Assembly: GCA_015222295.1 (NCBI GenBank)
Contig: JADFUZ010000075.1
Span: forward strand, 1-29,292
DNA from: Chloroflexota bacterium
GTDB taxonomy: Bacteria; Chloroflexota; Dehalococcoidia; GIF9; AB-539-J10
DNA length: 29,292 bases
Direction of reading: 5' to 3'
Shown here: positions 1 through 8,608 of the stretch, one piece after another
How the letters are laid out: the number at the start of each line of letters is the position of its first letter
Position numbering within the stretch: the stretch's first letter is position 1
Made by a program: the position numbers and the translations under genes
The notes under the pieces: model-generated
What the model was told of the DNA's origin: nothing
Databases searched by the model: none
Seen by the model: only the letters and a program-made list of their open reading frames with translations

Positions 1-1
1 G

Positions 2-1300
2 AGTCAAGAATTGCCCCTGGTGGCGCTGAGACGCGCTACGAAGCTGTTGGTGGAATTGAGCGGCGGAAGAGCAGCGAGTGGCACCGTTGATGCCTATCCC
101 GGGAGGATAGAGCCAAAGGTTATTCTTCTTTCCGCGGAGCAGTTAAGGCGGCTTTCCGCGTTGGCACTGAGCACTGCCGAGATGACGAGAGTCCTCGAGT
201 CGCAGGGGTTTAGCTGTCGCGGCACTGAGTCATCCTCGGAAATCTCAGTGACTGCTCCCTACTGGCGCAGTGACATCAAGTGCACCGCTGATCTTGTTGA
301 GGAAGTTGTTCGCACCATTGGCTACGATAAGGTTCCTATCACGCGACTCAGCTCTTCCCTGCCCGTACAGGAACCGGCGCCAATGCTCGACTTCATAGCA
401 AAGCTGCGGGCCATCCTGGTGAGTTGCGGCTTTCAGGAAATCCTGACGTATTCCTTGACCAGTCTAGACAAGCTTCAGAAGCTGTCCGAACGGGTGCAGC
501 CAAAGTCCGCTCTCCTCAAGGTAGTCAATCCGATGACGAAGGAGCAGGAATACCTGCGAACCAATCTGCGGGCCCACGTTTTGGCTACTTTGGCCGCGAA
601 CCAGAAACGTGAAGAAGGTGGCATAAGACTATTTGAGATTGGCACGGTTTTCTTGCCACGGGGACGGGGACTACCTAGAGAGAAGGAGATGCTTTGTGCT
701 GTACTGAGCGGCCCGAGGGCAGAACTGTCCTGGCACGGCAATAGAGAACCGCTCGACTTCTTCGATGCAAAGGGGGTGGTGGAGAGTGTCTTCCAACAAT
801 TGGGGATGGAAGCGAGGTTCGAGGCAAGCGACGACGAGAGCTTGTTTCCGACGAGAGGAGCTGACGTGGACGTCGTGGGCGACAAAATGGGTATTGTTGG
901 TGAAGTACACCCTAGAGTGGCACGGAATTTCGAGGTCTCTGGACCTGTTTGCCTCATTGAAATCGATGTGGAAACGCTGTTTGACAAAACAAGCGGGTCA
1001 AGGAGGTATCAATCTGTTGCACGATTCCCTGCCGTGATTCGAGATATCGCTCTGGTGATAGACGAGAATGTGGCTTTTGGGCGGGTGGAGAACGTAATCC
1101 GGAGCTTGCCCTTGGTCAGGAAGGCTGTTCTCTTTGACATCTACCGCGGCGAGCAGATACCTGAGGTCAAGAAATCCTTTGCTATAAGGCTCGTCTACCA
1201 ATCGCCAACACACACGCTGACTGATGACGAAGTTGACGGGGTCCAAGAGCAGATGCTTCGCGGACTACGTGAGCAATTAGGTGCAACCTTGCGAACGTAG
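2..1300 (+). CDS. pheT: Phenylalanyl-tRNA synthetase beta subunit, 5'-truncated by the window edge
   Basis: Beta chain of the (alpha-beta)2 phenylalanyl-tRNA synthetase that charges tRNA-Phe in the cytoplasm. The frame is open from base 2, so the gene starts upstream of the window and the TTG at base 11 is not the true start. What remains begins at the end of the B3/4 editing region, with the ELSGGRAASG stretch. It continues through the B5 domain (about residues 35-115, ending VVRTIGYDKVP) and the catalytic-like core (residues about 125-330). It ends with the FDX-ACB anticodon-binding domain (RFPAVIRDIALVID to the C-terminus), so the 3' end is intact. The last 24 bases overlap the end of proS on the opposite strand. 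The pheS partner is presumably upstream, outside the window. Confidence 0.95.
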   Translation, partial: SQELPLVALRRATKLLVELSGGRAASGTVDAYPGRIEPKVILLSAEQLRRLSALALSTAEMTRVLESQGFSCRGTESSSEISVTAPYWRSDIKCTADLVEEVVRTIGYDKVPITRLSSSLPVQEPAPMLDFIAKLRAILVSCGFQEILTYSLTSLDKLQKLSERVQPKSALLKVVNPMTKEQEYLRTNLRAHVLATLAANQKREEGGIRLFEIGTVFLPRGRGLPREKEMLCAVLSGPRAELSWHGNREPLDFFDAKGVVESVFQQLGMEARFEASDDESLFPTRGADVDVVGDKMGIVGEVHPRVARNFEVSGPVCLIEIDVETLFDKTSGSRRYQSVARFPAVIRDIALVIDENVAFGRVENVIRSLPLVRKAVLFDIYRGEQIPEVKKSFAIRLVYQSPTHTLTDDEVDGVQEQMLRGLREQLGATLRT

Positions 1301-3004
1301 TTGCTCGCTCAGCAGCGTTCTTATTTCCTCGACCGCATTCCCTAGAGGCAAGAACTGGGGTTCTCTAGACCGCCGCCATTTGGCTTCTATGCTTTGTCGC
1401 TGCAGGGTGCGTGGGCTCAAAGTCAACCTTAGGGGGATGCCAATAAGGTCGGCGTCATTGAATTTGACGCCAGGGGATTCGTTGCGGTCGTCAAACAGCA
1501 CCTCAACCCCTTCTTCCACCAATACCTGGTACAACTCCTCGGCGGCAGAGGCGACCTCAAGGCTGTCCAGATGTAGAGGGCAGAGATAGACCTGATACGG
1601 GGCAACTGAGAGCGGCCAGATAGCGCCTTTGTCGTCGTGACTTTGTTCTACTATGGCTGCCAGCAACCTGCCAAGCCCAATGCCATAGCAGCCCATGACG
1701 GTGGGTCGCGACATGCCACTGCTGTCCAGGAAGAAAGCATCCATTCTCTCGCTGATGAAGGTACCCAACTTGAATATGTGCCCCACCTCGATGCCAAGAG
1801 CAGAGGATAGCCTACCGGAACACCTCGGGCAATCATCTCCAGGGCGGGCCAGGGCGATGTCACTCATGAGTTGAGCTTGAAAGTCCCTGGGATAGTTTGC
1901 GTTCTTGACGTGGAATCCCAGCCTGTTGGCACCAGCAACGAAGTTAGAGCCAAGCGTTAGCGAATCGTCGGCGACCGTCTTGATCCCCGATATGCCGATG
2001 GGTGAAGCAAAGCCTGCCACTATGCCCGCTTCGGCCACCTCGCGCTCCGTGGCCAGCCGAAGCTCAGAACACTTCAGCAGGTTTCTGAGTTTCGTCTCAT
2101 TGATATCCAAATCGCCTCGGATGACAGCGAACACGAACTCCCCATCGGCGGAATAGAACACCACCTTGAGTGTTTGGCTTGTTGGCACCGTGAGAAAGGT
2201 GGCCACCTCTTCTATGGTCTTAGCGCCTGGCGTCGCGACTTCTTCTAACGGGAGGGGCTGGCCCGCTGCGTTCCCGGCGAGAGCTTTGGCACTCCTGGCT
2301 TTCTCTGCGTTGGCAGCGTAGCCACAGTCGGGGCAGTAGATGACCTCGTCCTCGCCGCTTTCGGTGATAACCATGAACTCGTGAGACTCCTTGCCTCCTA
2401 TTGCACCACTGTCTGCCTCTACCATCAATGCTGGTAGGCCTAGGCGAGCGTAGATGTTCCTGTAGGCTTGGGCCATGGTTTCGTAACTCTTGTCTAGAGC
2501 CGCTTCATCCACATCGAAGCTATAGAGGTCTTTCATAAGAAACTCACGGACTCTCAGAAGTCCGCCGCGGGGACGCGGCTCGTCGCGGAACTTGGTTTGT
2601 ATTTGGTACAGTAGCAAAGGCAGGTCCCGATAGCTCTGCACATGCCTGCGAACAAGCTCACTGATTACCTCTTCATGAGTAGGCCCCAGAGCTAGCCTGT
2701 GTTCCTTCCTGTCCACCAGGGTGAATAGAGATTGGCCGAAAGCAGCGTCTCGGCCCGACTGCTGCCACAGTTCAAGAGGCTGTAGTGTTGACAGCCTCAG
2801 TTCCTGTCCGCCAGCTTTGTCCATTTCCTCCCTGATGATCTGCTCGATTTTTCTCAACACTCTCCAGCCCAGGGGCAGATATGAGTAGACTCCGGCGGAC
2901 ACCTGGGCGATCATGCCACTTCTGATAAGTAGCTGATGGCTTATGGTTTCTGCCTCAGTTGGTATTTCTCGCAGGGTCTTACCGAAAAACTTGGACAAGC
3001 GCAT
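1277..3004 (-). CDS. proS: Prolyl-tRNA synthetase, bacterial type with editing insertion
   Basis: Class II aminoacyl-tRNA synthetase that attaches proline to tRNA-Pro. At 575 residues it matches the bacterial (E. coli-like) form. Class II motif 2 is visible as KFRDEPRPRGGLLRVREF near residues 138-155. An insertion at about residues 220-405 corresponds to the YbaK-like domain that clears Ala-tRNA-Pro and starts with a CPDCG pair. Motif 3 is GCYGIGLGRLLAAIVEQ, followed by the alpha/beta anticodon-binding domain beginning SVAPYQVYLCPL. The ATG is preceded by an AAAGGA ribosome binding site. It lies 13 bases after ispG and is the last gene of the minus-strand cluster. Its stop codon lies within the 3' end of pheT, leaving no room for a terminator between them. 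Confidence 0.96.
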   Translation of the reverse strand: MRLSKFFGKTLREIPTEAETISHQLLIRSGMIAQVSAGVYSYLPLGWRVLRKIEQIIREEMDKAGGQELRLSTLQPLELWQQSGRDAAFGQSLFTLVDRKEHRLALGPTHEEVISELVRRHVQSYRDLPLLLYQIQTKFRDEPRPRGGLLRVREFLMKDLYSFDVDEAALDKSYETMAQAYRNIYARLGLPALMVEADSGAIGGKESHEFMVITESGEDEVIYCPDCGYAANAEKARSAKALAGNAAGQPLPLEEVATPGAKTIEEVATFLTVPTSQTLKVVFYSADGEFVFAVIRGDLDINETKLRNLLKCSELRLATEREVAEAGIVAGFASPIGISGIKTVADDSLTLGSNFVAGANRLGFHVKNANYPRDFQAQLMSDIALARPGDDCPRCSGRLSSALGIEVGHIFKLGTFISERMDAFFLDSSGMSRPTVMGCYGIGLGRLLAAIVEQSHDDKGAIWPLSVAPYQVYLCPLHLDSLEVASAAEELYQVLVEEGVEVLFDDRNESPGVKFNDADLIGIPLRLTLSPRTLQRQSIEAKWRRSREPQFLPLGNAVEEIRTLLSEQLRSQGCT

Positions 3005-3017
3005 TTTCCTTTACCCT

Positions 3018-4088
3018 TTACTTTGGCCCTTCCTCGTCAAGGGATAGGGAGTCGACTTCTCTCATCAGGGCTTCTAATAGATTCCCTTCGGCCACGGTGC
3101 TTACCACCTCGCCCTTCCTGAATATGGCGCCTTTCCCCTTGCCTCCCGCAATGCCCACATCGGCATCTTTGGCCTCCCCCGGGCCATTGACCACACAACC
3201 CATAACTGCCACCGTTATCGGCTTGGCAACTTTCTTCAGGCACTGATTCACGGCCTCGGCGAGCGCAACCACGTCAATTTCAGCTCGTCCGCACGAAGGG
3301 CAACTCACCAGGGTGAGGCCGCGTTGGCGAAGGCCAAGGCTTTTGAGGATTTCGTATGCAGCGAACACCTCTTCACACGGATGGGCGCTAAGGGAAACGC
3401 GTATCGTATCGCCAATGCCCAGGTACAAGAGTATACCTATACCGATCGCGCTACGTATAGCACCAGCCTGGGCAAGTCCAGCCTCAGTGATGCCTAAGTG
3501 TAGAGGATAAGGCATCCTACCGGCAATCATCTGATAGGCCTGAGTAGTGGTACACACGTCAAAGGCCTTAAGTGAAACCTTGATTAGGTCAAAGCCCAGG
3601 CTCTCGAGGAGTTCTATTTCGTGCAACGCACTATTGACCATCCGCTCGGACAATGGGATATCAGTCTGCGGACTTGATGGCAGACTCCCGGCATTCACTC
3701 CTACTCGGATAGGTGTTGCCCTCTCCTTGGCCGCGGCTGCAACTCTGGCAATCTGCCTCTTGTCACGGATGTTGCCGGGGTTCAAGCGAAGTCCATCAAC
3801 TCCTGCTTGCAACGCGGCCAAAGCTAACCGATAGTCAAAGTGGACGTCAGCGATGAGAGGCAAGGAACTAGCTCTCTTTATGACTGAAATACTCTCGGCA
3901 GCCTCCATGTCTGGTACTGCCACACGCATCAACTCGCAGCCACAGTCCTCCAGTTGCTTAATCTGGTGTATCGTAGCGGACGTATCCCGCGTGTCGGTCT
4001 TCGTCATGGACTGCACGACGATTGGAGCGTCACCTCCAACCATCACCTCACCGTACTTGAGTGGCACCGAGATTCGACGTCGGGTCAT
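3018..4088 (-). CDS. ispG: 4-hydroxy-3-methylbut-2-enyl diphosphate synthase
   Basis: Penultimate enzyme of the MEP isoprenoid pathway. It is a [4Fe-4S] enzyme converting methylerythritol cyclodiphosphate to HMBPP. At 356 residues it is the short two-domain form: a TIM barrel (VGGDAPIVVQSMTKTDTRD near the N-terminus, then LRLNPGNI) and a C-terminal Fe-S domain. The cluster ligands are seen in SCPSCGRAEID and GCVVNGPGEA, the latter also carrying the conserved Glu. Its ATG overlaps the rseP stop codon by 4 bases (ATGA), which implies translational coupling. Another MEP-pathway gene, dxr, lies two genes upstream in the same cluster. Confidence 0.96.
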   Translation of the reverse strand: MTRRRISVPLKYGEVMVGGDAPIVVQSMTKTDTRDTSATIHQIKQLEDCGCELMRVAVPDMEAAESISVIKRASSLPLIADVHFDYRLALAALQAGVDGLRLNPGNIRDKRQIARVAAAAKERATPIRVGVNAGSLPSSPQTDIPLSERMVNSALHEIELLESLGFDLIKVSLKAFDVCTTTQAYQMIAGRMPYPLHLGITEAGLAQAGAIRSAIGIGILLYLGIGDTIRVSLSAHPCEEVFAAYEILKSLGLRQRGLTLVSCPSCGRAEIDVVALAEAVNQCLKKVAKPITVAVMGCVVNGPGEAKDADVGIAGGKGKGAIFRKGEVVSTVAEGNLLEALMREVDSLSLDEEGPK

Positions 4089-5401
4089 AGTCCGAAATTC
4101 CCGCCTGTGACTATGCGAAGGATGTCGTTGTACGTTATCAAGACCATGAGTGTGACCAACAGAGCTGTGCCGATGGTATAGGCTGAGCGCAGGGCGCGAC
4201 GAGAAAGACGCTTTCCACGCCTGATTCCCTCAACAAGAGCAACCAGCATTCCTGCCCCATCAAGAGGCGGCACAGGAAGGAAGTTGAACAGGCCAATTCC
4301 CAGACTGATGAGGCCGGCCATGAATAGCACATTGCTGAAACCGAAGGATTTCACCGCTTCAACGGTCAATTGGCCCGCACCTATTGGCCCTACGAGCGCT
4401 CTACTAGGGTCCTCCTTCATGAGAGGCACCGAAGCTGCTATCAGCTCAGGCACACGGATGATATAGCTGCCTCCCACGTACAACGCTTTCCATATCGCGA
4501 GTCGCTCTTGTCCAACATGGGCTCCGTCCACCCAACTTAGCTCCATGCCCATGACTTGACGACCCGAGATGGGTTCCTTGGGGATACTGCTTTCAGTTAT
4601 GGCTCCCCTCCTGAGTAGAACAAGACGCACCCTCTCTCCATCCTCAATGGAGTCCAGCGCACTACACATGCTCTCCAAACTGTATACGCCTTGTTCGTTG
4701 ACGCTGAGGATGCTGTCTCCGGGCGAAATGCCAGCCTCGTCGGCGGCCGAACCTTGCTCTATTTGCTTGACCAAGTTCCTACAGAGCGTAACACCGATCG
4801 CTAACCGTCCCAGGTCAGGATTGAACTCCGGAATCAGGCTAAGCTCTCTTTGACCCTCATCCTCTTGCACGACCAGGGCTATCTCCTCTCCTCCTCTGCT
4901 CGAACTTATGATCTGCTGTATGTCTGCCCACTTACGAATACGTTCCCCCTCCACCTCGAGGATGACATTTCCTGGCTCAAGGCCTGCTGTCCCTGCTGGC
5001 GAGCCCTCGGCCACGGAGTACACCATGACTCCATCACCGACTATCACAGCTACTGGCAGCGCAAAGAAGGCGCTGAGGAGAACAAAAGCCAGAAGGATAT
5101 TAGCCAGAGGGCCGGCAGCATAGATCGTGAACCGTTTCCATGCACTCTTGCTGGCCAAGCTTCCAGGAATGGATGGGTCATCCTCTGCTATGGACTTGAC
5201 GAATGCTCCCACAGGTATGGCATTAAGCGAGTACACTGTCTCCCCGCGCTTGACGGCGAGGACTCGAGGCGGAATACCCAAGCCAAACTCCTCTATTTTC
5301 ACTCCAGCATGCTTGGCAGTGAGGAAATGCCCGAGCTCATGCAGCGAGACCACAACAAACAGAGCCACAATGAAAGAGACAATGACTATGCCAATATTCA
5401 T
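4085..5401 (-). CDS. rseP: RIP metalloprotease, site-2 protease family (RseP)
   Basis: Membrane zinc protease of family M50B, which cuts substrates such as anti-sigma factors and remnant signal peptides within the membrane. The first transmembrane helix carries the zinc motif HELGH (residues 21-25). The second conserved site is FNFLPVPPLDGAGML near residue 370, the LDG motif that supplies the third ligand. Between them lie two PDZ-like segments (about residues 125-190 and 200-265), each with a GxxPGxxIL/SILSV-like core. Additional hydrophobic helices follow near residues 100-120, 345-370 and 410-430. At 438 residues the length is usual. It starts 3 bases after the dxr stop codon and overlaps ispG by 4 bases. 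The substrate cannot be read from the sequence. Confidence 0.94.
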   Translation of the reverse strand: MNIGIVIVSFIVALFVVVSLHELGHFLTAKHAGVKIEEFGLGIPPRVLAVKRGETVYSLNAIPVGAFVKSIAEDDPSIPGSLASKSAWKRFTIYAAGPLANILLAFVLLSAFFALPVAVIVGDGVMVYSVAEGSPAGTAGLEPGNVILEVEGERIRKWADIQQIISSSRGGEEIALVVQEDEGQRELSLIPEFNPDLGRLAIGVTLCRNLVKQIEQGSAADEAGISPGDSILSVNEQGVYSLESMCSALDSIEDGERVRLVLLRRGAITESSIPKEPISGRQVMGMELSWVDGAHVGQERLAIWKALYVGGSYIIRVPELIAASVPLMKEDPSRALVGPIGAGQLTVEAVKSFGFSNVLFMAGLISLGIGLFNFLPVPPLDGAGMLVALVEGIRRGKRLSRRALRSAYTIGTALLVTLMVLITYNDILRIVTGGNFGL

Positions 5402-5404
5402 GTC

Positions 5405-6595
5405 CTATTTCGCTATTCCTGGATCGTTTACCGGTGTTCCCTTGTGTGGCCTGGGATGAGCTTCAGCATAACGAAGAGAGATCTGGTTAGCACGTTTCCT
5501 CGCCCAGGCATCGGCCTGTAGGATTGCATCCAGCGTAGGTCTAGCCACAGCCCTATGCTCCTCTAGTGTCTCCTCAACTATGCGAGCGATGTCAACGAAA
5601 CGCGTTCGATGGGATAGGAAAAGCTCCACTGCCACTTCGTCAGCCGCACAAAGCACTGCGGGATAGGTCCCCCCCATTCTAGCCGCGTTCCGTGCCAGTG
5701 TGAGACAGGGGAACCGAGCCTCGTCAACGGATTGGAAGTTCAAAGCTTGCACCATGTGCAAATCAAGACGCGGCAGTTCGGTGTTGGACAACCTCTCAGG
5801 GTAACAAATGGCGTATTGAATCGGCAACCGCATGTCTGGAAAGCCAAGCTGGGCTTTCACACAACCGTCGGCAAACTCCACCATTGAGTGAACGATGCAT
5901 TGAGGGTGGAGCAAGACTTCGATATTGTCAAAGGGGACAGCGAAGAGCCAGTGGGCCTCAATCATCTCCAGCCCCTTGTTCATCAGTGTCGCCGAGTCAA
6001 TTGTGACCTTTCTACCCATCTTCCAGACAGGGTGCTGGAGGGCCTCTTGGGCTGTCACCTGTTCCAATCTGGCTGGGGAGAAATGATAGAACGGACCACC
6101 AGAAGCGGTCAGAAAGATCCTCTCGATCCTGGTTCTCTCTCCTCTTAGGCATTGCCAGACTGCACTGTGCTCACTGTCAATCGGCAAGATCTTTGCCCTG
6201 TGCTGTCTGGCCTCACGGAGGATGATTTCCCCTGCCATGACCAGGGTCTCCTTGTTGGCAAGGGCGACCGTCTTGCCTGCCCTCACGGCTGCCAGCAGGG
6301 GATACAGCCCTGACTTCCCGGAAGTGGCTATTACGACCAAGTCAACTTCAGGGTCGGTGACCATGCCTTCCATGGGTAAGAACTGCGCTGCGCAGCCAAA
6401 ATCAGGCTCTGCCGAGCAAGAAAAGAGCCTGGGCTGGAACTCGTCGATCTGCCTGGCCAGAAGCTCGGTGTTCGTACCGGCAGCGAGGCCCACTATTTGG
6501 AATCTGGTGTTGAGAGCACGGATGATATCTAGAGTCTGCTGTCCAATGGAGCCTGTTGATCCCAGGATGGCTACCTTCTTTATCCTGCGAGGCAT
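5405..6595 (-). CDS. dxr: 1-deoxy-D-xylulose 5-phosphate reductoisomerase
   Basis: First committed enzyme of the MEP isoprenoid pathway. It rearranges and reduces DXP to 2-C-methyl-D-erythritol 4-phosphate using NADPH and a divalent metal. The N-terminal Rossmann motif is GSTGSIGQQTLDII. Other family marks are ANKETLV, the metal-binding PIDSEHSA, the substrate-binding SGGPF, KMGRKVTIDSATLMNKGLE and HPQCIVHSMVEF. The 396-residue length is standard. The start region overlaps the 3' end of cdsA by 16 bases on the same strand. The C-terminal tail (about the last 15 residues, HPRPHKGTPV onwards) is not conserved in the family. Confidence 0.97.
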   Translation of the reverse strand: MPRRIKKVAILGSTGSIGQQTLDIIRALNTRFQIVGLAAGTNTELLARQIDEFQPRLFSCSAEPDFGCAAQFLPMEGMVTDPEVDLVVIATSGKSGLYPLLAAVRAGKTVALANKETLVMAGEIILREARQHRAKILPIDSEHSAVWQCLRGERTRIERIFLTASGGPFYHFSPARLEQVTAQEALQHPVWKMGRKVTIDSATLMNKGLEMIEAHWLFAVPFDNIEVLLHPQCIVHSMVEFADGCVKAQLGFPDMRLPIQYAICYPERLSNTELPRLDLHMVQALNFQSVDEARFPCLTLARNAARMGGTYPAVLCAADEVAVELFLSHRTRFVDIARIVEETLEEHRAVARPTLDAILQADAWARKRANQISLRYAEAHPRPHKGTPVNDPGIAK

Positions 6596-7389
6596 GTTGC
6601 ATAATAGTATACCACCACTCCTACAAAGATGAGGCTGTCGAAACGGTCGAGAATGCCACCGTGCCCCGGAAGCAGCTTGCCTGATTGCTCTACTCCAGCA
6701 TTCCGCTTAAGCAACGACTCAACCAGGTCGCCAAGCTGAGCAAACAGGCTCACAAGGCAGGCCAAGATGATAACCTGCCACCAGTCAAGGCGTGACGACC
6801 AGGAGAGGATAGGCATCTTGGATATGGCTAGGGCGGCTACAACTGCGCTCAACAGGCCACCCAAGGCTCCTTCCCAAGTCTTGCCCGGGCTTATAGCAGA
6901 GGCCAAGCGGTGTTTACCCCATGCCCTCCCCGCAAAAAAGGCACCTGTGTCATACGCAAAGGTCGTGAACATCGCGAGATAGACCCAGGCTCTGCCATCT
7001 GTCAACATCAACAAGCCAAGCCAGTAGCTCAGCATCCAGCCGACGTAGAGGACACCGGCTACGATCCAAGCCCAGGCACGAAAAGCCTCTTCTCGAGGCA
7101 CAAGTCGGAGTAGCCACACCAGAGAGATCACGGTCGCGGCTGTAGTCGCCGCAGGCAGAACAGAGGCATCTTCATAGTGAGGATTCAGAGCGACAGCTAA
7201 CGCCCAGAGCAGACCCACGCACATCAACGGGCGACTTTGGTCGAGGGTGGGAGACATGTGATAGAACTCGAAGCTGCCTATCAACACGACCGCGGCGACC
7301 AGAAAGGTAAACCAAGGGTCACCAAACCAGATAAGGAGGATGATGAACGGTATGCTCGCGACGGAAGTGATGGTTCTTTGCCTAAGCAT
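6580..7389 (-). CDS. cdsA: Phosphatidate cytidylyltransferase
   Basis: Integral membrane enzyme making CDP-diacylglycerol from phosphatidate and CTP, the branch point for phospholipid synthesis. About eight hydrophobic segments are visible. The C-terminal signature is present: SPGKTWEGALGG, then LGDLVESLLKR and the PGHGGILDRFDS metal/CTP-binding stretch. I use the ATG at 7389 (MLRQRTITSV, 269 residues), which matches the usual family N-terminus and has GGGG just upstream. An in-frame TTG at 7404 would add five residues. The gene normally found just upstream, uppS, is absent: only about 100 bases separate cdsA from frr. Confidence 0.93.
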   Translation of the reverse strand: MLRQRTITSVASIPFIILLIWFGDPWFTFLVAAVVLIGSFEFYHMSPTLDQSRPLMCVGLLWALAVALNPHYEDASVLPAATTAATVISLVWLLRLVPREEAFRAWAWIVAGVLYVGWMLSYWLGLLMLTDGRAWVYLAMFTTFAYDTGAFFAGRAWGKHRLASAISPGKTWEGALGGLLSAVVAALAISKMPILSWSSRLDWWQVIILACLVSLFAQLGDLVESLLKRNAGVEQSGKLLPGHGGILDRFDSLIFVGVVVYYYATCLAG

Positions 7390-7418
7390 ACCCCATTGTA
7401 GCAAGTTTCAGTTCACTG

Positions 7419-7433
7419 CAGCCCCGAGGGCTG
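7419..7433 (-). other. Short perfect hairpin in the frr-cdsA gap
   Basis: CAGCCC-CGA-GGGCTG forms a 6-bp GC-rich stem with a 3-base loop, in the 103-base gap between frr and cdsA. No T-run follows on the minus strand, so it does not look like an intrinsic terminator. It could be an RNA processing or attenuation element, or chance. Confidence 0.3.
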
Positions 7434-7492
7434 AGCAAGAGTCCAATCGCACATCGAGGCGGGGATAGCGAAGTTCTTGGCAGGACTCGAGA

Positions 7493-8050
7493 TCATAGTT
7501 CCCTGATTTCCTTTTCTTTGTCTTGACCTATCTCGCTTGCCTTGTCTATGAAGCTATCAGTAATCTCGTCGATTCGCTTGACGCCACTACCGAGCTCGTC
7601 TTGAGATATCTCTTTGTCCTTCTCCAGTTCTCTTAGTTTCGTAATGCCTTCTCTCCTTATGTTCCGCAGTACCACTCGTCGTTCTTCTACTCTCTTCGAT
7701 ACCAGTTTCGCGAGTTCTTCTCGACGCTCTTCGTTGAGAGGTGGGACGGATACACGTACCACGTTCCCGTCATTTGAAGGGTTGAATCCTATGTTTGCTT
7801 TGAGTATTCCTTTCTCTATGCTCCGCAATGAACTGCGCTCCCACGGCTGGATGAGAATTAGGTTAGCCTCAGGTGCAGACACGCTGGCAATCTGGCGGAG
7901 CGGTAGAGGCGCACCGTGATAGTCAATCACGACATTCTCGACCAGAGACGGGATAGCTCGCCCGCTACGGATGGTAGCCAGTTCCCGGGCAAGGCCGTCG
8001 ACGGCCTTTTGCATCTCCGCGGTTATTTTGATAGCTACTTCGTGCAACAT
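7493..8050 (-). CDS. frr: Ribosome recycling factor
   Basis: RRF splits post-termination ribosomes together with EF-G. The 185-residue length is exactly typical. The N-terminal helix of domain I contains LATIRSGRAIPSLVENVVIDYHG. The domain II beta region carries LPLRQIASVSAPEANLILIQPW. Domain I resumes with the helices containing NIGFNPSNDGNVVRVSVPPLNEERREEL. The ATG at 8050 has no convincing Shine-Dalgarno sequence, and translation may depend on the upstream tsf, whose stop is 33 bases away. pyrH, the usual neighbour between tsf and frr, is missing. Confidence 0.97.
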   Translation of the reverse strand: MLHEVAIKITAEMQKAVDGLARELATIRSGRAIPSLVENVVIDYHGAPLPLRQIASVSAPEANLILIQPWERSSLRSIEKGILKANIGFNPSNDGNVVRVSVPPLNEERREELAKLVSKRVEERRVVLRNIRREGITKLRELEKDKEISQDELGSGVKRIDEITDSFIDKASEIGQDKEKEIREL

Positions 8051-8083
8051 GATCAGTTGCCAGGAAGGCGATGGCTGTGGTGG

Positions 8084-8608
8084 TTAGCTGCCAAGCTCGA
8101 ATCTGGCGAATCGCGCTACTCTTATGTTCTCGCCGGTCTTTGCTATGGTTGCGGTGATAACCTCACCAACGGACTGGCTGGGTTCCTTGATGGAAGGTTG
8201 GAGGAGAAGGCAGACTTCCTGCGGATCCAATGCTGCATCTACTGGTATCTCTCCATCAGAGATATACTGAGGGCTGGTGGCAGCCACTTGCATCGCCAAG
8301 TCGTAGGCCAGGCGCTTGAACTCGTCAGTGCGAGCTACGAAGTCGGTTTCGCAATTTAACTCGACGAGCGCTCCTAATTTTCCGTTGTGGTGGACATAAG
8401 CTTCAATCACTCCCTCACCAGCAGCTCGCGCTCCTCGCTTTCGAGCTGTAGCAAGCCCGCGACGTCTCAGCATCTCGATCGCCTTCTCTATGTCTCCTCC
8501 TGTTTCCAGAAGAGCGTTCTTGCAGTGAAGCATGCCGGAACCTGTTCTACCTCGTAGCTCTTTTACGGCGGCACTTGATATCTCCACGCGAATGGCCTCC
8601 AGATTCAC
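8084..8608 (-). CDS. tsf: Elongation factor Ts, short form
   Basis: Guanine nucleotide exchange factor for EF-Tu. The N-terminal UBA-like module is RTGSGMLHCKNALLETGGDIEKAIEMLRRRGLA, and the core has the conserved NCETDFVART segment that contacts EF-Tu. At 174 residues it is much shorter than the roughly 280-residue E. coli protein. It lacks the second core subdomain and coiled coil, a short form also known in Thermus and some other phyla. It starts with GTG at 8608, overlapping the rpsB stop by 4 bases (GTGA), so it is translationally coupled to rpsB. Confidence 0.94.
   Translation of the reverse strand: MNLEAIRVEISSAAVKELRGRTGSGMLHCKNALLETGGDIEKAIEMLRRRGLATARKRGARAAGEGVIEAYVHHNGKLGALVELNCETDFVARTDEFKRLAYDLAMQVAATSPQYISDGEIPVDAALDPQEVCLLLQPSIKEPSQSVGEVITATIAKTGENIRVARFARFELGS

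Noticed and set aside
4850..5521. 223-residue open frame antisense to rseP and dxr
   Set aside because: It crosses the boundary of two confirmed genes on the other strand and shows no domain; an antisense shadow.
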